Source of the DNA: Tetracentron sinense
Lineage: Eukaryota > Streptophyta > Magnoliopsida > Trochodendrales > Trochodendraceae
Length of the DNA stretch: 64,000 bases
Direction: 5' to 3'
Assembly: GCA_015143295.1 (NCBI GenBank)
Contig: CM026553.1
Location: 3,681,912 to 3,745,911 of the forward strand
The stretch's first letter is position 1. Each line of letters opens with the position of its first letter. The position numbers were made by a program, and so were the translations under genes. The notes under the pieces were generated by a model. That model did not search any database, was not told the origin of the DNA, and saw nothing but the letters and a program-made list of their open reading frames with translations. Shown here piece after piece: positions 47,603 to 59,450 of the stretch.

Positions 47603-48511
47603 TTGCTGAGCTGGCAAAAGAGAAAGGGAAGGAGAAAGAAACAAAAAAAAGCAAGGGTACCGGACCCTGACAAGGAAGCAACAGACTCTGCAGTTCTGCT
47701 AAAGATCTTAGAAAAGGCAGAAGAATTTAACATTACTCAGCAATTGAGTAAGGTCCCAACTCAGATATCAATCTTGGGTCTTCTCCTGACATCGGAACAT
47801 CATCAGAAGCAACTCCTCTGGGTATTCAATAGCGCCCACATAACACCAGACATAACACCCGAGAAGCTAGGGCACATGGTGGGCCAAGTACTAGAACCTC
47901 GAGTCATCTCCTTTATTGAAGAAGAGATACAGGATAGAGACAGGGACCATACCCGAGCCCTCTACATAACAGTGCAGTACATGGACAGAACCCTCTCTTC
48001 AGTACTAATCAAAAATGGCTCCAGCCTAAACTTCTGTACACTGTCAACACTGCAAAGCCTGGGTATGGACTTTAGCCAGGTAAAGAAGAGACCTATGACG
48101 ATAAGGGCTTTCGACAACTCAACACGACAGAATCTGGGTGACATTGATCTGACTAGCAGAGTCGGACCTACTCAATTTACTGCAAACTTCCAAGTAGTAA
48201 ATGTGTCTGCCTCATTCACCTTGCTCCTAGGGAGGTCATGGATCCAAGCGGCCGGAGTCATTCCCTCCTCTTTGCACCAAAGAATCAAATTTATCCAAGA
48301 CAACCGCCTGGTCGTTGTACCATCAGAGGAATTGGAACATTCCTTTGGGGACGTACAGGAGGTCGGGCAGGGCACATCCTTCATGTCATATCAATTTGTA
48401 CAGGTCAGTTCTATCGCCCAAATAGAGAAGCAGAACAAGAAGCAGATTCTGCGGTTTGTCAGGATGATGGCGAAGATGAACTACCAACCAGGGGCAGGTC
48501 TTGGAGCCTGA
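47603..48511 (+). pseudogene. TE4 protease region
   Basis: An open stretch of about 300 codons. The retropepsin fold is recognisable (VLIKNGSSLNFCTLSTLQSL, then TLLLGRSWIQAAG), but the catalytic D-S/T-G appears as KNGSS, so the active Asp is lost. It ends with NYQPGAGLG, a G-patch-like motif typical of Tat/Ogre protease ends. Confidence 0.8.
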
Positions 48512-49440
48512 AACCAGGGAATGAAGAAGAGATATACTCCTTCACGCTACACCGCACCATTTGAACTGGGCTACAGGCCCACATATGAGGACTATCTTGT
48601 CAAGCTCACACAGAAGAACAATCGGTCGACGAAACCAGAACTTCGACCCCACATCTCAGTAACCTTTCCAATCGGAACCTTTGAGCCTTACCCTACTGCA
48701 CCCGTTGCCTTATCCCCTCAACCCAATGTTGAATTGTCATGGAATCTAGTTCTAGATGTTTTCAGCATGACCACTTTGTTCAACGAGCTAATTGTCGAAG
48801 ATGCTGCAGCAAAAGCAGAATACCTAGCGGGAGAGCAGATATGCACCCTCTCCAACAGCACCGAAGCATCATCCAGTCGCCAGCCATTAATCCATTGGTG
48901 GACTGAGGCTCTCACAATCGAGGCCAGCGAGGGCCGGGGCAACAGTAGTGCAGGAAAGATCAATCAGTGAACAAGCATCACTCCTTCTATTTCTTTTGCT
49001 CCCTTTTGCAAAATCCAAATATCAGGCCACTGTCGACCTCTTTCTTTTTGTTGAGTCAAACTTTTGTAAACCATTATATTTGTTTTAATGAAATCTAATC
49101 TTTTGACTTAAAATCATGTTTTGCATCAAAACATTTTGGCTGATGACGAAAATCACACGGACTTTTCCCTTGGAAGGCCTAGTGTCTTGAAGCCACCAAA
49201 ATAAAAAATCATAAGCATGCTAAACTTAGCTTAATTGATTTGCTAGAAAATCGCCTGCACTAGGGCTACCCTTGAAACCCTTCTGAAACTGACGAAAGTG
49301 GAATATGACTCAGAGCAGGAAGAGGAATCACCTCAGGAACTCCTGGACCTTCTGGAACACATTGAAGGGCTTCTGTAGTCAAACATTGAGGATACCGAGA
49401 CAGTAAACCTTGGATCTGAGGATAGCCTACAGCTAGTCAG
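48512..49440 (+). other. TE4 spacer between protease and RT, possibly the Ogre-type intron
   Basis: 48521-48970 is open and may be coding linker. 48971-49260 is AT-rich, has many stops and looks like an intron or UTR. Ogre elements are known to have an intron in this region. An acceptor-like CACTAG/GGC lies near 49262; I cannot fix the donor. Confidence 0.45.
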
Positions 49441-50450
49441 GATTGGCACAAGCATGAACTCTCAGCAGAGGACAAATATGATCAGCTTTCTGAAAAGCTA
49501 CAGTGATGTCTTCGCCTGGTTGTACGCAGACATGCCTGGCCTGGACCCGGCACTGGTGGTGCACAGACTGCCCCTGAACCCAAACATCAAACCAGTTAAG
49601 CAAAAGTTGAGACAGATGAGACACGAATGGTCCTAGAAAGTCAAAGAGGAAGTAGAAAAGTAGATCAGTGCAGGCTTCTTAACATTAGCTACCTACCCTA
49701 AATGGTTAGCCAATATAGTGCTCGTACCCAAGAAGGATGGTAAAGTCTGGATGTGTATAGACTACCGGAATCTGAACAGGGCAAGCCCTAAAGACAACTT
49801 CCCTCTCCCGCATATCGACATTCTAGTCGACAATACCGCGAGGCACGAGACTCTTTCATTCATGGATGGTTTCTCCAGATACAACCAAATCAGAATGGCA
49901 GAAGAAGACATGGAGAAAACCTCCTTCATCACACCCTTGGGGATATTCTGCTATAAGGTCATGCCTTTCGGACTCTAGAATGCAGGGGCAACCTATTAAA
50001 GGGCCATGACAACACTGTTTCATGATTTAATCCATAAGTCAACTGAGGTCTATGTGGATGACATGATTGTCAAATTGCCAACTGCCAAGCAACACCCGGA
50101 TTACCTGAAAAGACTCTGTGACAGACTCAGAGAGTTTGGCTTAAGACTGAATCCGGCCAACTGCGTCTTCGAAGCTTCATCTGAAAAACTCCTCGGCTTC
50201 ATAGTCAGCAAGAGAGGCATTGAGATCGATCCAGCCAAAGCTAAGGCTATCATTGAAATGCCAATTCCCCAAAATGAAAAGGAGATCCGTGGTTTCCTGG
50301 GCAGAATTCAGTACATCAGCCGGTTCATCTCTCAGCTCACTCTGATCTGTGAACCGATATTCAAGCTTCTCCAGAAGAACACACCGACAGTCTGGACAAA
50401 CGAGTGTCAGGAAGCCTTTGACAGAATAAAGCAATACCTGCTCAACCCCC
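49440..50450 (+). pseudogene. TE4 reverse transcriptase
   Basis: RT of Tat type with VPKKDGKVWMCIDYRNLN, catalytic YVDDM near 50050, and FLGRIQYISRFI in the thumb. Two stops close together in the PFGLKNAGATYQRAM region (49976 and 49997) and others upstream (49635, 49662) inactivate it. Confidence 0.88.
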
Positions 50451-50838
50451 AGTACTTGTGCCTCCTACGTCGGGATGGCCCCTACTACTCTACATCTCCA
50501 TGCAAGAAACTTCCATGGAGTGCATCTTATCACAGTACGACGAGATAGGCAGAACAGAGCAAGCTATCTACTACATCAACAAACGCCTGCTGGAGTATGA
50601 GGAGAGGTACAGCCCTCTCGAGAAGACATGTCTGGCACTGGCCTGGGCAACTCAGCGGTTACGACAATATCTACTATCCTACCCGGTAATCTTGATATCC
50701 CGGATGGACCCACTCAAGTACTTGCTGAAAAATCCAGCTACCACCGGAAGGACTATCTAGTGGCTTATGATGTTGTCCGAATTCGACATCACGTACATGA
50801 CGTAGAAGTTAATCAAAGGGCACGCGATAGCAGATCAC
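50451..50838 (+). pseudogene. TE4 RNase H
   Basis: Frame change at about 50455, then QAIYYINKRLLEYEERYSPLEKTCLALAW, the standard gypsy RNase H C-terminal part. Stopped at 50758. Confidence 0.78.
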
Positions 50839-51498
50839 TTGGCCCATAGTCCGACAGAGGACTATGTCTCAGTACATGATCAGTTTTCAAACGAAACTAT
50901 CCTGTACACAGAAGCAGAAGAGCAAGAGTACTCCGGCTGGGAGTTATATTTTGATGGAGCTGTCAACAGTCGCGGGCATAGAGCAGGAGTAGTCCTAATC
51001 TCACCCAAGGGAGCACACCTCCCTATCTCGGTTAAGTTGAAATTCAGATGCTCCAACAACGAGGTGGAGTACGAGGCATGCATCGCCGGTCTAAAAGAAG
51101 CCCTGGGCATCCGAATCAAAGAGATCGATGTCTACGATGACTCATCTCTAGTGATCTGTCAGGCAAACGAATCTTGGGCCATCCAAGAAGCAAGGCTAGT
51201 TCCGTACTTAGCCTATCTTAACATGCTGATCGCTCAGTTCAGAAGAATCACCTTCAGCCACCGATCCAGGAATCATAACAGGTTTACCGACGCACTGGCT
51301 ACCCTCGCCTCAATGGTTCAGATCCCCAGGGGCATCTTGCTCTGGCCAATTAAAATTCAGCAACAGGATCAGCCTGCCTACTGCCTCAAGCTAGACGCAA
51401 TGTTGAACAACAAACCTTGGTATGCAGACATCAAGCAATATCTCGAGGATGGGACTTTCCCCCTCAATGCCACCAAAATTGACTGGTGGGCAATCTGA
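50839..51498 (+). pseudogene. TE4 additional (archaeal-type) RNase H
   Basis: YFDGAVNSRGHRAGVVLISP, NNEVEYEACIAGLKEA and a D/H-containing end give a second complete RNase H domain. A duplicate RNase H between pol RNase H and integrase is characteristic of Tat elements. Open over 219 codons; the key Asp, Glu and Asp residues are visible. Confidence 0.82.
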
Positions 51499-52662
51499 AG
51501 ACTAGCTAACCAGTTCGTCCTCTTAGGAGGAATCTTGTACAAGAGGTCTCCAAACCTTATCTGGCTCAGATGTCTTGATACCAGTGAAGCAGCATAGGTA
51601 GTTGAAGAGGTTCATGAAGGAGCCTACGGCCCACACATGAACGGGCTAATGCTCTCCAAGAAGATTCTCAGGTTGGGCTACTACTGGTCTACAATGGAAG
51701 CTGACTGTTGTAAGTATGTACAGAAGTGTCACCAATGCCAGATCTATGCTGACATGAACAATGCACCGTCGACAAGGCTCCACAACCTGACTGCTCCTTG
51801 GCCATTCTCAGCTTGAGGCATTGACGTCATCAGTCCCATAACACCGAGAGCATCCAGGACATCGATTCATACTGGTTACAATCGATTACTTCACAAAATG
51901 GATCGAGGCAACCTCATATGCCAATGTTACAACCTTTGTGGTCCAGGGCTTTCTGAAAAGGGATATTATCTGCCGATACGGAGTCCTATTTGAGATTGTG
52001 ACAGATAATGCTCTAAATTTCTGCAACAAGGGGATGACTAATCTCTGCCAGAAGTTTAAAATACAACATCACAACTCCATGCCATATAGGCCTCAGACTA
52101 ATGGTGCAGTTGAAGTAGCCAACAAAAACCTGAAGAAAATCATTGAGAAGATGGCAACAAACTACTCTGCCTGACATGAGATGCTCCTATATGCACTCAT
52201 GGCTTACAGAACGTCCATCAGAACCTCAACTGGGGCAACACCATTTTCTCTAGCTTATGGTATGGAAGCAGTCCTCCCCGTCGAAGTACAAATTCTGTCA
52301 CTCTGTGTGCTGATGGAGCAGAGCTGTCAGAATCAGAATGGGCATAGACCCGGTATGAGCAGCTGAACTTGATTGAAGAGCGGCGACTGAAAGCCATCAA
52401 TTACTCTCAGGCCTATCAGAGGCGCATGGCTAGGGCATTCAACAAGAAGACCAAGCCTCACAACATCGAAGTTGGTGACCTGGTTCTCTGGAAAGTGTTG
52501 CCAAGCCAACCTGACCCGAGAGGAAAGCTCACACCCAACTACGAAGGCCCATACATCATCCGGGATAAATTCTCCGGCGGCGCCCTTCGACTCGGATAGA
52601 TGGACAACGAAGACCTCCCGGAGTCCGTCAACATGGACAAAGTTAAGAGATACTACACTTAG
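51499..52662 (+). pseudogene. TE4 integrase
   Basis: HHCC zinc finger (HEGAYGPHM to CHQCQIYAD, 51610-51750), core domain (VTDNALNF near 51998, PQTNGAVEVANK near 52090) and C-terminal VGDLVLWKVLP. No chromodomain. Stops at 51496, 51597, 51815, 52172 and 52364 break it. Ends at TAG 52660-52662. Confidence 0.85.
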
Positions 52663-54777
52663 GATCTAGATCTGATAGGCGCTTTGCGCTCTTAGCTTCT
52701 CCGAAAAATGATAGGAGGCCATCTTTGGCACACTCCTTTTCCCCAACGTTGTAAACCCTTTACAAAAATCAATGAAATTCGCTATTTAGCCCCTTTGAGC
52801 CTAACATCATTTCTTTCATAAAACCTTTTCAGGGACACCCTCCCTTATCAGCCTATGGCATTTGGGATGAACTACGTTATGACCTGATCCTACAAAGGGT
52901 ACGTAGGTAACCTGACCAATCAGGTGCGGTCACAAAAAGGGATAATCATTCCCCAACTCTCCCCACAGAGTTATCTCCCACAGGGTCCTTCCTCTCGATT
53001 TCCCCAAGCGAGTAGACTTTCAGGTGTACAAAATTTTCATCCAAGGAAAACCCAAAATAAAAGTCGAAACATTCTCAAAGCCAAAGATTCCCCGCAGAGA
53101 CAATCTCCCCAGACCGTCTCCCCAAACGAAATCCAAAGCTCTATATTTCCCTCGGCGGAATCGACATCAAGTTTACAAAACTTCCATCAAAGGAAATCCC
53201 AAAATAGAAGTTGAAACATTTCCAAAGTCAAGGACTCCCTCGTCGGGCCTCACACCCAACAGAATCAATTTCTCTCCATCCCCAGTAGAACCAAAGTAAA
53301 CCCCGAGCAGAGACAACTTCTCTCTCCCCAGCAGAGACTACTTCCCTCAAAATTCCCCCAGCAGAATTACTTCCCCCAGCGGACATAAACTCTCTTACGA
53401 ACGGAGAAAAATCCCCCAAAAGAATCAACCTCTATCAAAGAGACATTCTCGGTGGAGCAAAAAAAAAAACTCCAAGGGAGAGCAAATCAACAACTCCCCA
53501 GGGTGTCCAAAACTTCGGTTTCCTAGCCCACGTTTTGTCCTACTCTAAAGTCCTCCTAGATCCCCTAGAAGTTACGAGTGCAAACGCAATATCACATCTA
53601 CCTCCCCTAGCGGAAGTATGACTTTTATCCCCCAGAGGAGTGCCATTCAGAGCAATGACGAGAGAAGGCCTATTTTCTCCAGCAAACCACCAACTTCCCC
53701 AACCAATCGCGGGCATGAGTTAAAACCGGAAACGGCCTCATTGCGCAAAAATTATGCGACTCCCAGACCTAGTCTCGAGACTAAGGGCAAAAAAGGGACA
53801 AAAATTAATCAGCTTCACAAGCATGAGGAAAAAACTGGAAACCGCCTCATTGCGCAAAAATTATGCGAACCCCATGACTTGGTCATTCCAAGGGTAAAAA
53901 AGGGAGAAAAGTTGAAAACCAATTTAGCAACATCTGGCAGTAATCAGGCTCACTGGACTCCCCCAACCTTCCCTCAACAATCAGTCTCTCTCAGTGGTCC
54001 TACATTCCCAACAGAGATTCTGATAGGGAACACTCCAGTAGAGGGTCAACTTCACAAGCTTTCCCCAGCAGAAAGTCCATCAGTAGGTATCTCCCCTAAC
54101 GGGTGGGCAATAGTGGGAAATCCCCAGCACACCTCAAGTTCCCTGGCAGTGGTCCATAGCAGAAGTCCACTCTCGGCAGGGCCTTGACGGCAAACGATCT
54201 TTAAATCCCCAGCAAATCCCTAGCAAAAGTTCCACGGCTCACAACGATACTCTTCCCTAGTAGGAGTTTAGCTCACAACAACTTTTAGACAAGATTGTCT
54301 ATTCCCCAGTAGTAGCCTGTTTTGAGTCATAATCCTCGCTATTAGAGTAAAAGATGATTCGCAAATCCCTAAAAGCCCTAATCTAGGCAATTTACTGGCA
54401 ACTTTTGGTGTCATAGTTCGTTTGTACCAACCTGCGAGCAAGCAAAGGAAGCCAACGTCGCGCGTCTCCACTAATTGCAAATCGCCGCAGAGTCATGCAA
54501 AAGTATCCCTGCATGACAACATAGTGTCATATCAGCATGATCAAGTTTTGGTCCACCTCGAGCAACTCCTTGACGTCCTAGTGCTCCTTGACAATCTTGT
54601 CACACCACAGTCTCACTAGTCTGTCCCTCCTCCGTGACACCCCCATGTGTCCTTGACGCCCTATTGCTCCGTGGCAATCTCGTCACACCACAGTCTCATT
54701 AGCCTGTCCCTCCTCCATGATACCCCCATCTGTCCTTGACATCCTAGTGCTCGGTGATAATCTCGTCACACCGCAGT
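52663..54777 (+). other. TE4 3' untranslated region, repeat-rich
   Basis: No gene. CCCAGCAGA-type short repeats from about 53050 to 54250. Two copies of a block around CCTCATTGCGCAAAAATTAT at 53738 and 53840. An 83-bp tandem repeat at 54569-54651, 54652-54734 and partial 54735-54777. Long repeat-filled tails are usual in Tat elements. Confidence 0.7.
54569..54777 (+). repeat. 83-bp tandem repeat at start of TE4 3' LTR
   Basis: Two and a half units (CTTGACGTCCTAGTGCTCC in the first) directly joined to LTR sequence at 54778. It replaces the first 495 bases of the LTR. Confidence 0.75.
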
Positions 54778-56995
54778 AAACCACTCTCCCTGCTGCTCAG
54801 GCATGCCCTGTGCACCCTCTTACTGACCTGCATACCCCTCTTCGACTCCTGTAGCTCCACCCTACCCTGTTAGGAGTCTCTTGGACCTCCCCCATAAAGA
54901 GCAGCCTCCCCCAAAGCCTGAAAAAACAGTCCTCAACTCCATATCCGAATCCCCGTTCGAATTCAAACCCTCCTCAAGCCCCTCAGGCTCGCTCCAGAGC
55001 CAGTAGCTGCTCCCTAACAGCCTCCCACCACCTGCAGCAACGCCACCAGGCTCCGCCACTGTTTGCAGCCACCACCAGACACCATAGGCGCCACCACCTG
55101 CAACCGAGGATCCAGCAGGGTAGGGCTTCCCCCTACCCCTCTTTTATCTGCTTTAACATTACATGTTAGCCCCTGGTCCATTCTAGGGGACTATCTTGCA
55201 AGTTTTTACAGGAAAAACCCACTAAGGGGGGTCCTTCCCACCTCTTTCATGGTGTGGAAGACCCCCGAGGGGTATAGCTACGTTCCAAGGGACCTCAGTG
55301 CTTCTAGGGGTTCCCTTCATCATAAGGGGACCCCTGGTGCCAGCCCCATAACCACCCCATGAGGGAAATTTCAAAAAAAAAAAAACAATCAGGGGTGTCG
55401 GTAATCTCAGTGCCGACACCCTGAAACCTGGCAATTTCGAAGCCTGTGGGGCCCACCCGAAGCACTTTTAGGCCAAACCAAGGGTAGGGTTTTGTCCTCC
55501 TTGACCTCCTCTACAACTTTGAGATAGACCCTAGGAACCCTATTTAAGCCTAACTAGGGTTAAAATGGCAAAAATCACCAACTGTGCTTAATGTCGGCAA
55601 TCAAACTGCCGACATTCAATATTTTATGTGATGTTGCAAACAGGCCACTTTACTAGGCCATAGGACCCACACCAGGCAACCCCTGAGGCCCAAACTAGGC
55701 CCAAACTGCTCCTCTTCCAGTCCTCTTCAAACCCATATATTGTGGGCCCCACAACTCCCTGTTTAACAAAAGTTATAGGCTCTCAAAAATGAAAAAAAAT
55801 CACTCGGACTATCGGTAATTGGATTACCGACAGTATGTATTTTGGACTTTTTGGGCTCATACAGTGGGCCCACAGCCCATGGGAGCCCTCCTTGGGACTT
55901 ACCTTGACCCCTGGGATCTAACCCGACCCTGACTAGACTTGCCTTTTGAGTTAACCATGGTTAACTCAACCATGATCGAGAGTTAACCATGGTTAACTCA
56001 CTAAATTGGCTCCTCCATAAAAATCCCAAATGACATTTTAACACCAAATTTGAACTTGTAGAGTGCCTCACCTTGGTTAATGTGACTACCCATGGTTAAA
56101 CCCATGCCTAAACCATGGTTAGTCCCATTAACTAGGGAAAATTAATAAAAGTTGGGAAATCTCCCTAAAATTCCTCAATTACCTTGAAGGACCTTAAAAC
56201 AAGTTTGGGCCTTAACTCCTAGGCCTACCGGGCCGATCAAAGTCTACCGAGCTTAACCCTAGGCCTACTGAGCCGATCCAAGCCTACCAGGCTTAACCCT
56301 AGGCCTACTGGGCCGAATCCAAGCCTACCGGGCTGAACCGTAGTCCTACCGGGCCGAATCCAAGCCTACCGGGCTTAACCTTAGGCCTATCGGGCCGACC
56401 CAAGCCTACCGAGCTTAACCTTTGACCTACCGGGCCGATCCCTAGTCTACTAGACTTCCCCTCGGCCTACCGGGCTTCAACTTCGGCCTACCGGGCCCAA
56501 TCAACTAAGCCAAGCACTTAACCAACCTAGTCAATCACTCCTAGTCTACCGGACTAGACCCTAAGCCACCCTCAGTACACACACAATACACCCCTTAGCC
56601 TCGGCACGGGCTCATGTGCCAGAACTACGCTCGATCTGATCTCACCCAAATGTGAGTACGTAGGCAGCCCAACTCGGGTCCGAACCTAATTTAGTTTTTC
56701 CCTTCTTGGGTTAGCATAAACTAAATCAACGGCATTTGATCAAAACTTGACATCTAATTGGCTTAAACCTATTAAGTAGGGAACCATCATAAAACGGAAG
56801 TGTCGGGGTGCCTATCACCTTCCCCGGGCTTAGCCGAACTTCTTACCTAGAACTCTGACCAGACCAAGACCTTATCCATTGACTGGGACCTATCCCTACC
56901 GAATAAATAGGTGACGACTCTAAACTTAAAATCAACCGGTCATCGCCAGGGCATATACCCATCCTTGTGGGCGGGGACCGAAATCCTTGTTCACA
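54778..56995 (+). repeat. TE4 3' LTR, 5' part missing
   Basis: Matches 24155-26275 of the 5' LTR and ends TTGTTCACA before AATGA. The TATAAAG of the 5' LTR reads CATAAAG here. Longer CTACCGGGC array (56217-56490) and two perfect 20-base palindromes GAGTTAACCATGGTTAACTC (55948-55967 and 55980-55999). Confidence 0.85.
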
Positions 56996-57000
56996 AATGA
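56996..57000. repeat. TE4 target-site duplication, right copy
   Basis: AATGA, identical to 23655-23659. Confidence 0.85.
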
Positions 57001-57910
57001 GAGAGAAGAAGTGAGCTCACCTGAGACAATCGAAGACAACATTGCAGAAGAAGAGATATAATCGAGCAAGACTCTGAAAAAGTTCACAACAGGTGAAGAA
57101 TTAACAGAAATAGAAGGTGTTTAGAGAGCAAGATCCAATCCCTTAATCAAAGAAATCTATTTTTTACAAAGCCCCGTGTATTCTTATTTCAAGAAATGAA
57201 ACCCAGAAACAGAGAGGAGAGGTGTAGGGAACTTACCACACAATTGCCGGAAAACTCCACTTCGACTCAGTGAGACTCAAATCCCTTCATCTACATTTTC
57301 CGATGGGTGAAGCGCCTACAACGTTTCCAATATATAAAGAGTTCCCTCATGGCAGCAACTTGCAAAAAGTGGGCTACTGTTCATGGCAACGACATGGGCA
57401 AACTCCTCTCATGCAAGAAGGGAGGGTTCTTGGGAAGACCGAGTGAATGAGAATAAATACAGGGAGAGAGAGGTTTTTTAGTTGGGGAGAGGAATCAGTT
57501 TTATGAGGGTAAGATGGAAAGGGATGAAATGAGAGAGAAGAGAAGACGAAAGAGAAAAGAGTTTTGAAAACTCTTAAAGATGAAACGATATATTGGTGTA
57601 GACTCTAGAGATAATGAAGAGACTCGTAATCGGGTATAGATGGGATGAATGATTGGGAAAAGAGATGCTTCGTGAAGCAGTGAAATAGTTGCAGACGAAT
57701 GGGTGTGAACTCAGAAACTAAATCTGAAATTATTTGACAGCATTTGAAGCTTTAATATTAGATGGTAATTAGTGAGGGAAGAGAAATCCATAAACACATG
57801 GAGTGAAGTTATTTGGTTGAAGGTTGTGCCACGTGGCACCAATTTGAAGAAAATAGAGAGCAATGGAGTATGCCATGTGGATACCAATTGCTATATAGGA
57901 GTAGTATAGA
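57001..57910. other. Right part of the split Helitron, no clear gene
   Basis: Purine-rich. A donor-like GTGTG/GTAAGTTCC on the minus strand near 57228-57245 hints at a captured 5' exon, but no protein is recognisable. Ends at the Helitron 5' terminus (57910). Confidence 0.4.
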
Positions 57911-58640
57911 TAAGGTAACCAATCATCAAGGATTTCAAGACACGTGATAAAAACTATTTGTGCTCTCTTACAGTACGATATCACGTATCTAGGGTGTACC
58001 AAGCAAAATATATGATCATATTTATTGGTTGGACCCATATGGTCCTAATAATAAGAGATCACCTTATACCCGATGTCTGCTATAAAAAGCCATATATAAT
58101 CCCCCATCTAACCGGGGTTGCAGCTTGTGTCCTATACCAAAAAAAAAAAAGGTGTGCCTCAAACGAGAGGCTCTTTTACCTCAAATTATTGGCATGCTTA
58201 CTAAAACCCCATTTTCTATCCACTTTTGGATTACTGTGCACAAAATATGATTTAATAACAACCATGTTATAATAAACATGATTCATCCACTCAAACAAAC
58301 AATCACAAGTGGTCACAATATCCATAACCAAATTTACTTAATTACAGGAAAAAATAACCACATGCTAGGAAACAAAACAAATTTCAACTAATATGGTCAT
58401 GATGTTCTTATAGATTTAATCCAAAGAGACTACTAATGCGAATCAGGAATAACCATACCATTTTGCCTAATGCGAATCAGGAAATAACCATACCATTTAT
58501 CGATATGGCATTGCCTTTGACCACAATACTAGCACCCTTCTCCTTTCTAAGCCTCTTAACAACACATTATACATGGAATCAGTATGCTTCCACATAATTA
58601 TCCATTATTGCTCCTTACTACTTCAAACAAAATTATGTGT
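57911..58640. other. AT-rich DNA, no gene seen
   Basis: A duplicated phrase CTAATGCGAATCAGGAA.TAACCATACCATTT occurs at about 58432 and 58467. Nothing else is supported. Confidence 0.5.
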
Positions 58641-58730
58641 GTTGGTTCTTTTTGTTTTTTTATTAAAAGTCACTCAAAGGGAGTCGGGGGGTTTGGCGGA
58701 TCCCTACCAGTTTATTAATAAACAAAAATT

Positions 58731-58753
58731 GGGGGGGGGGGGGGGGGGGGGGG
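58731..58753. repeat. G homopolymer (23 bases)
   Basis: Uninterrupted G run; length may be uncertain in the assembly. Confidence 0.9.
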
Positions 58754-58933
58754 CACATAAAACCTTACCCCTATAGAGACCCAAAAGAGGGGGGACAAAA
58801 AACCTAACCCCAACAAAGACACACAAGAAAGAAAATAGGGGGCTTCCAATGCCTATTTTATCCAAATGAAGTAGAGATTTAATTTTCTAGGCACACAATC
58901 ATGAGAAGTAAAAATACCAGAGGTCATTCTATC

Positions 58934-59340
58934 TCACCCAATATTAACCAAGCCATCAGCTACTGAATTTGCCTCACGATAAATATGGTTGAGCTCAAAA
59001 CCTTGATGCAACAAAGCCTTGATCTTTTTATCCCAGTACCAAGACTTCCAAGAAGCCAAACCTGATCCATTCCACACATCTACCAGACTTTTAGAATCTG
59101 ATTCAATGATCAAATTGTGAATATTTAGATTCTTGCACAGCAATAACCCATCAAGGAGGGCTCTAGATTCTGCAATATAATTGGAACAAATACCATAAAG
59201 GGAAAAGAAGCAAGCAATAAAATCTCCATTATGTTCTCTAATAATACCTCCCCCTTTAGCATTACCCAGATTACCTTTAGAAGCATGAACAACTGTCAAT
59301 TTGATTCTTGCCCAAGGAGGATAAAGTCATTTAACATGAA
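58934..59340 (-). pseudogene. LINE RNase H domain (RVT_3-like)
   Basis: The frame reads ASKGNLGNAKGGGIIREHNG, then AESRALLDGLLLCK, ESDSKSL and IYREANSVADGL, the conserved blocks of the plant RNase H-like domain at the end of LINE ORF2. The first Asp of the active site (usually in a VNTDGA motif) appears as VVHA, so it is likely inactive. A domesticated RNase H-like gene is less likely given the A-rich tail. Confidence 0.75.
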
Positions 59341-59450
59341 ACATCCGGAACCTATTGCGAAGGACGTTTAGTAGGAAAAAGAGGAGAAATATCAAACCTT
59401 TTATTTTCACAACAAGAATCTATATCGCACAACTTTCTATTGATAGATGT

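Larger units (their letters stand above)
23660..56995 (+). mobile_element. TE4: giant Tat/Ogre-like Ty3/gypsy element, interrupted by CACTA and TE3
   Basis: LTR-bounded with matching AATGA flanks. Removing the CACTA element and TE3 leaves about 16.7 kb. Order: 5' LTR, Tat-type primer site, long leader, ORF1 (DUF7745-like), gag, protease, spacer, RT, RNase H, an additional RNase H, integrase, a repeat-rich 3' untranslated region, 3' LTR. An extra ORF before gag, a second RNase H before integrase and large size are marks of the Tat lineage that includes Ogre. All frames carry stops. Confidence 0.9.
10743..57910 (-). mobile_element. Candidate older Helitron split by nested elements (about 4 kb own DNA)
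   Basis: At 10743 the plus strand reads A/CTAGCAAAACC with a decayed CGATGCACGGG motif, a Helitron 3' end in minus orientation. At 57910 the plus strand ends GTAGTATAGA/T, so the minus strand starts TCTATACTACTCC, a Helitron 5' end. Flanks are A and T as expected. Its own DNA would be 10743-12239, 22072-23654 and 57001-57910; TE2 and TE4 fill the rest. No replicase or helicase is seen, so it would be non-autonomous. The pairing of the two ends is inferred. Confidence 0.45.
58650..59450 (-). mobile_element. 5'-truncated LINE
   Basis: On the minus strand an RNase H-coding end is followed by a 3' UTR (with AATAAACTGGTAGGGATCC) and an A-rich tail near 58648-58667. The tail plus loss of the 5' end fits an L1-type LINE insertion. 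The G run at 58731-58753 is inside its 3' UTR. Confidence 0.72.

Noticed and set aside
58731..58753. G-quadruplex with biological role
   Set aside because: A plain G homopolymer in a LINE 3' UTR; its length may be an assembly matter.
58934..59299. Stand-alone RNase H-like host gene
   Set aside because: It lacks a clear start, has lost the first active-site Asp, and is followed by a LINE-type A-rich tail.
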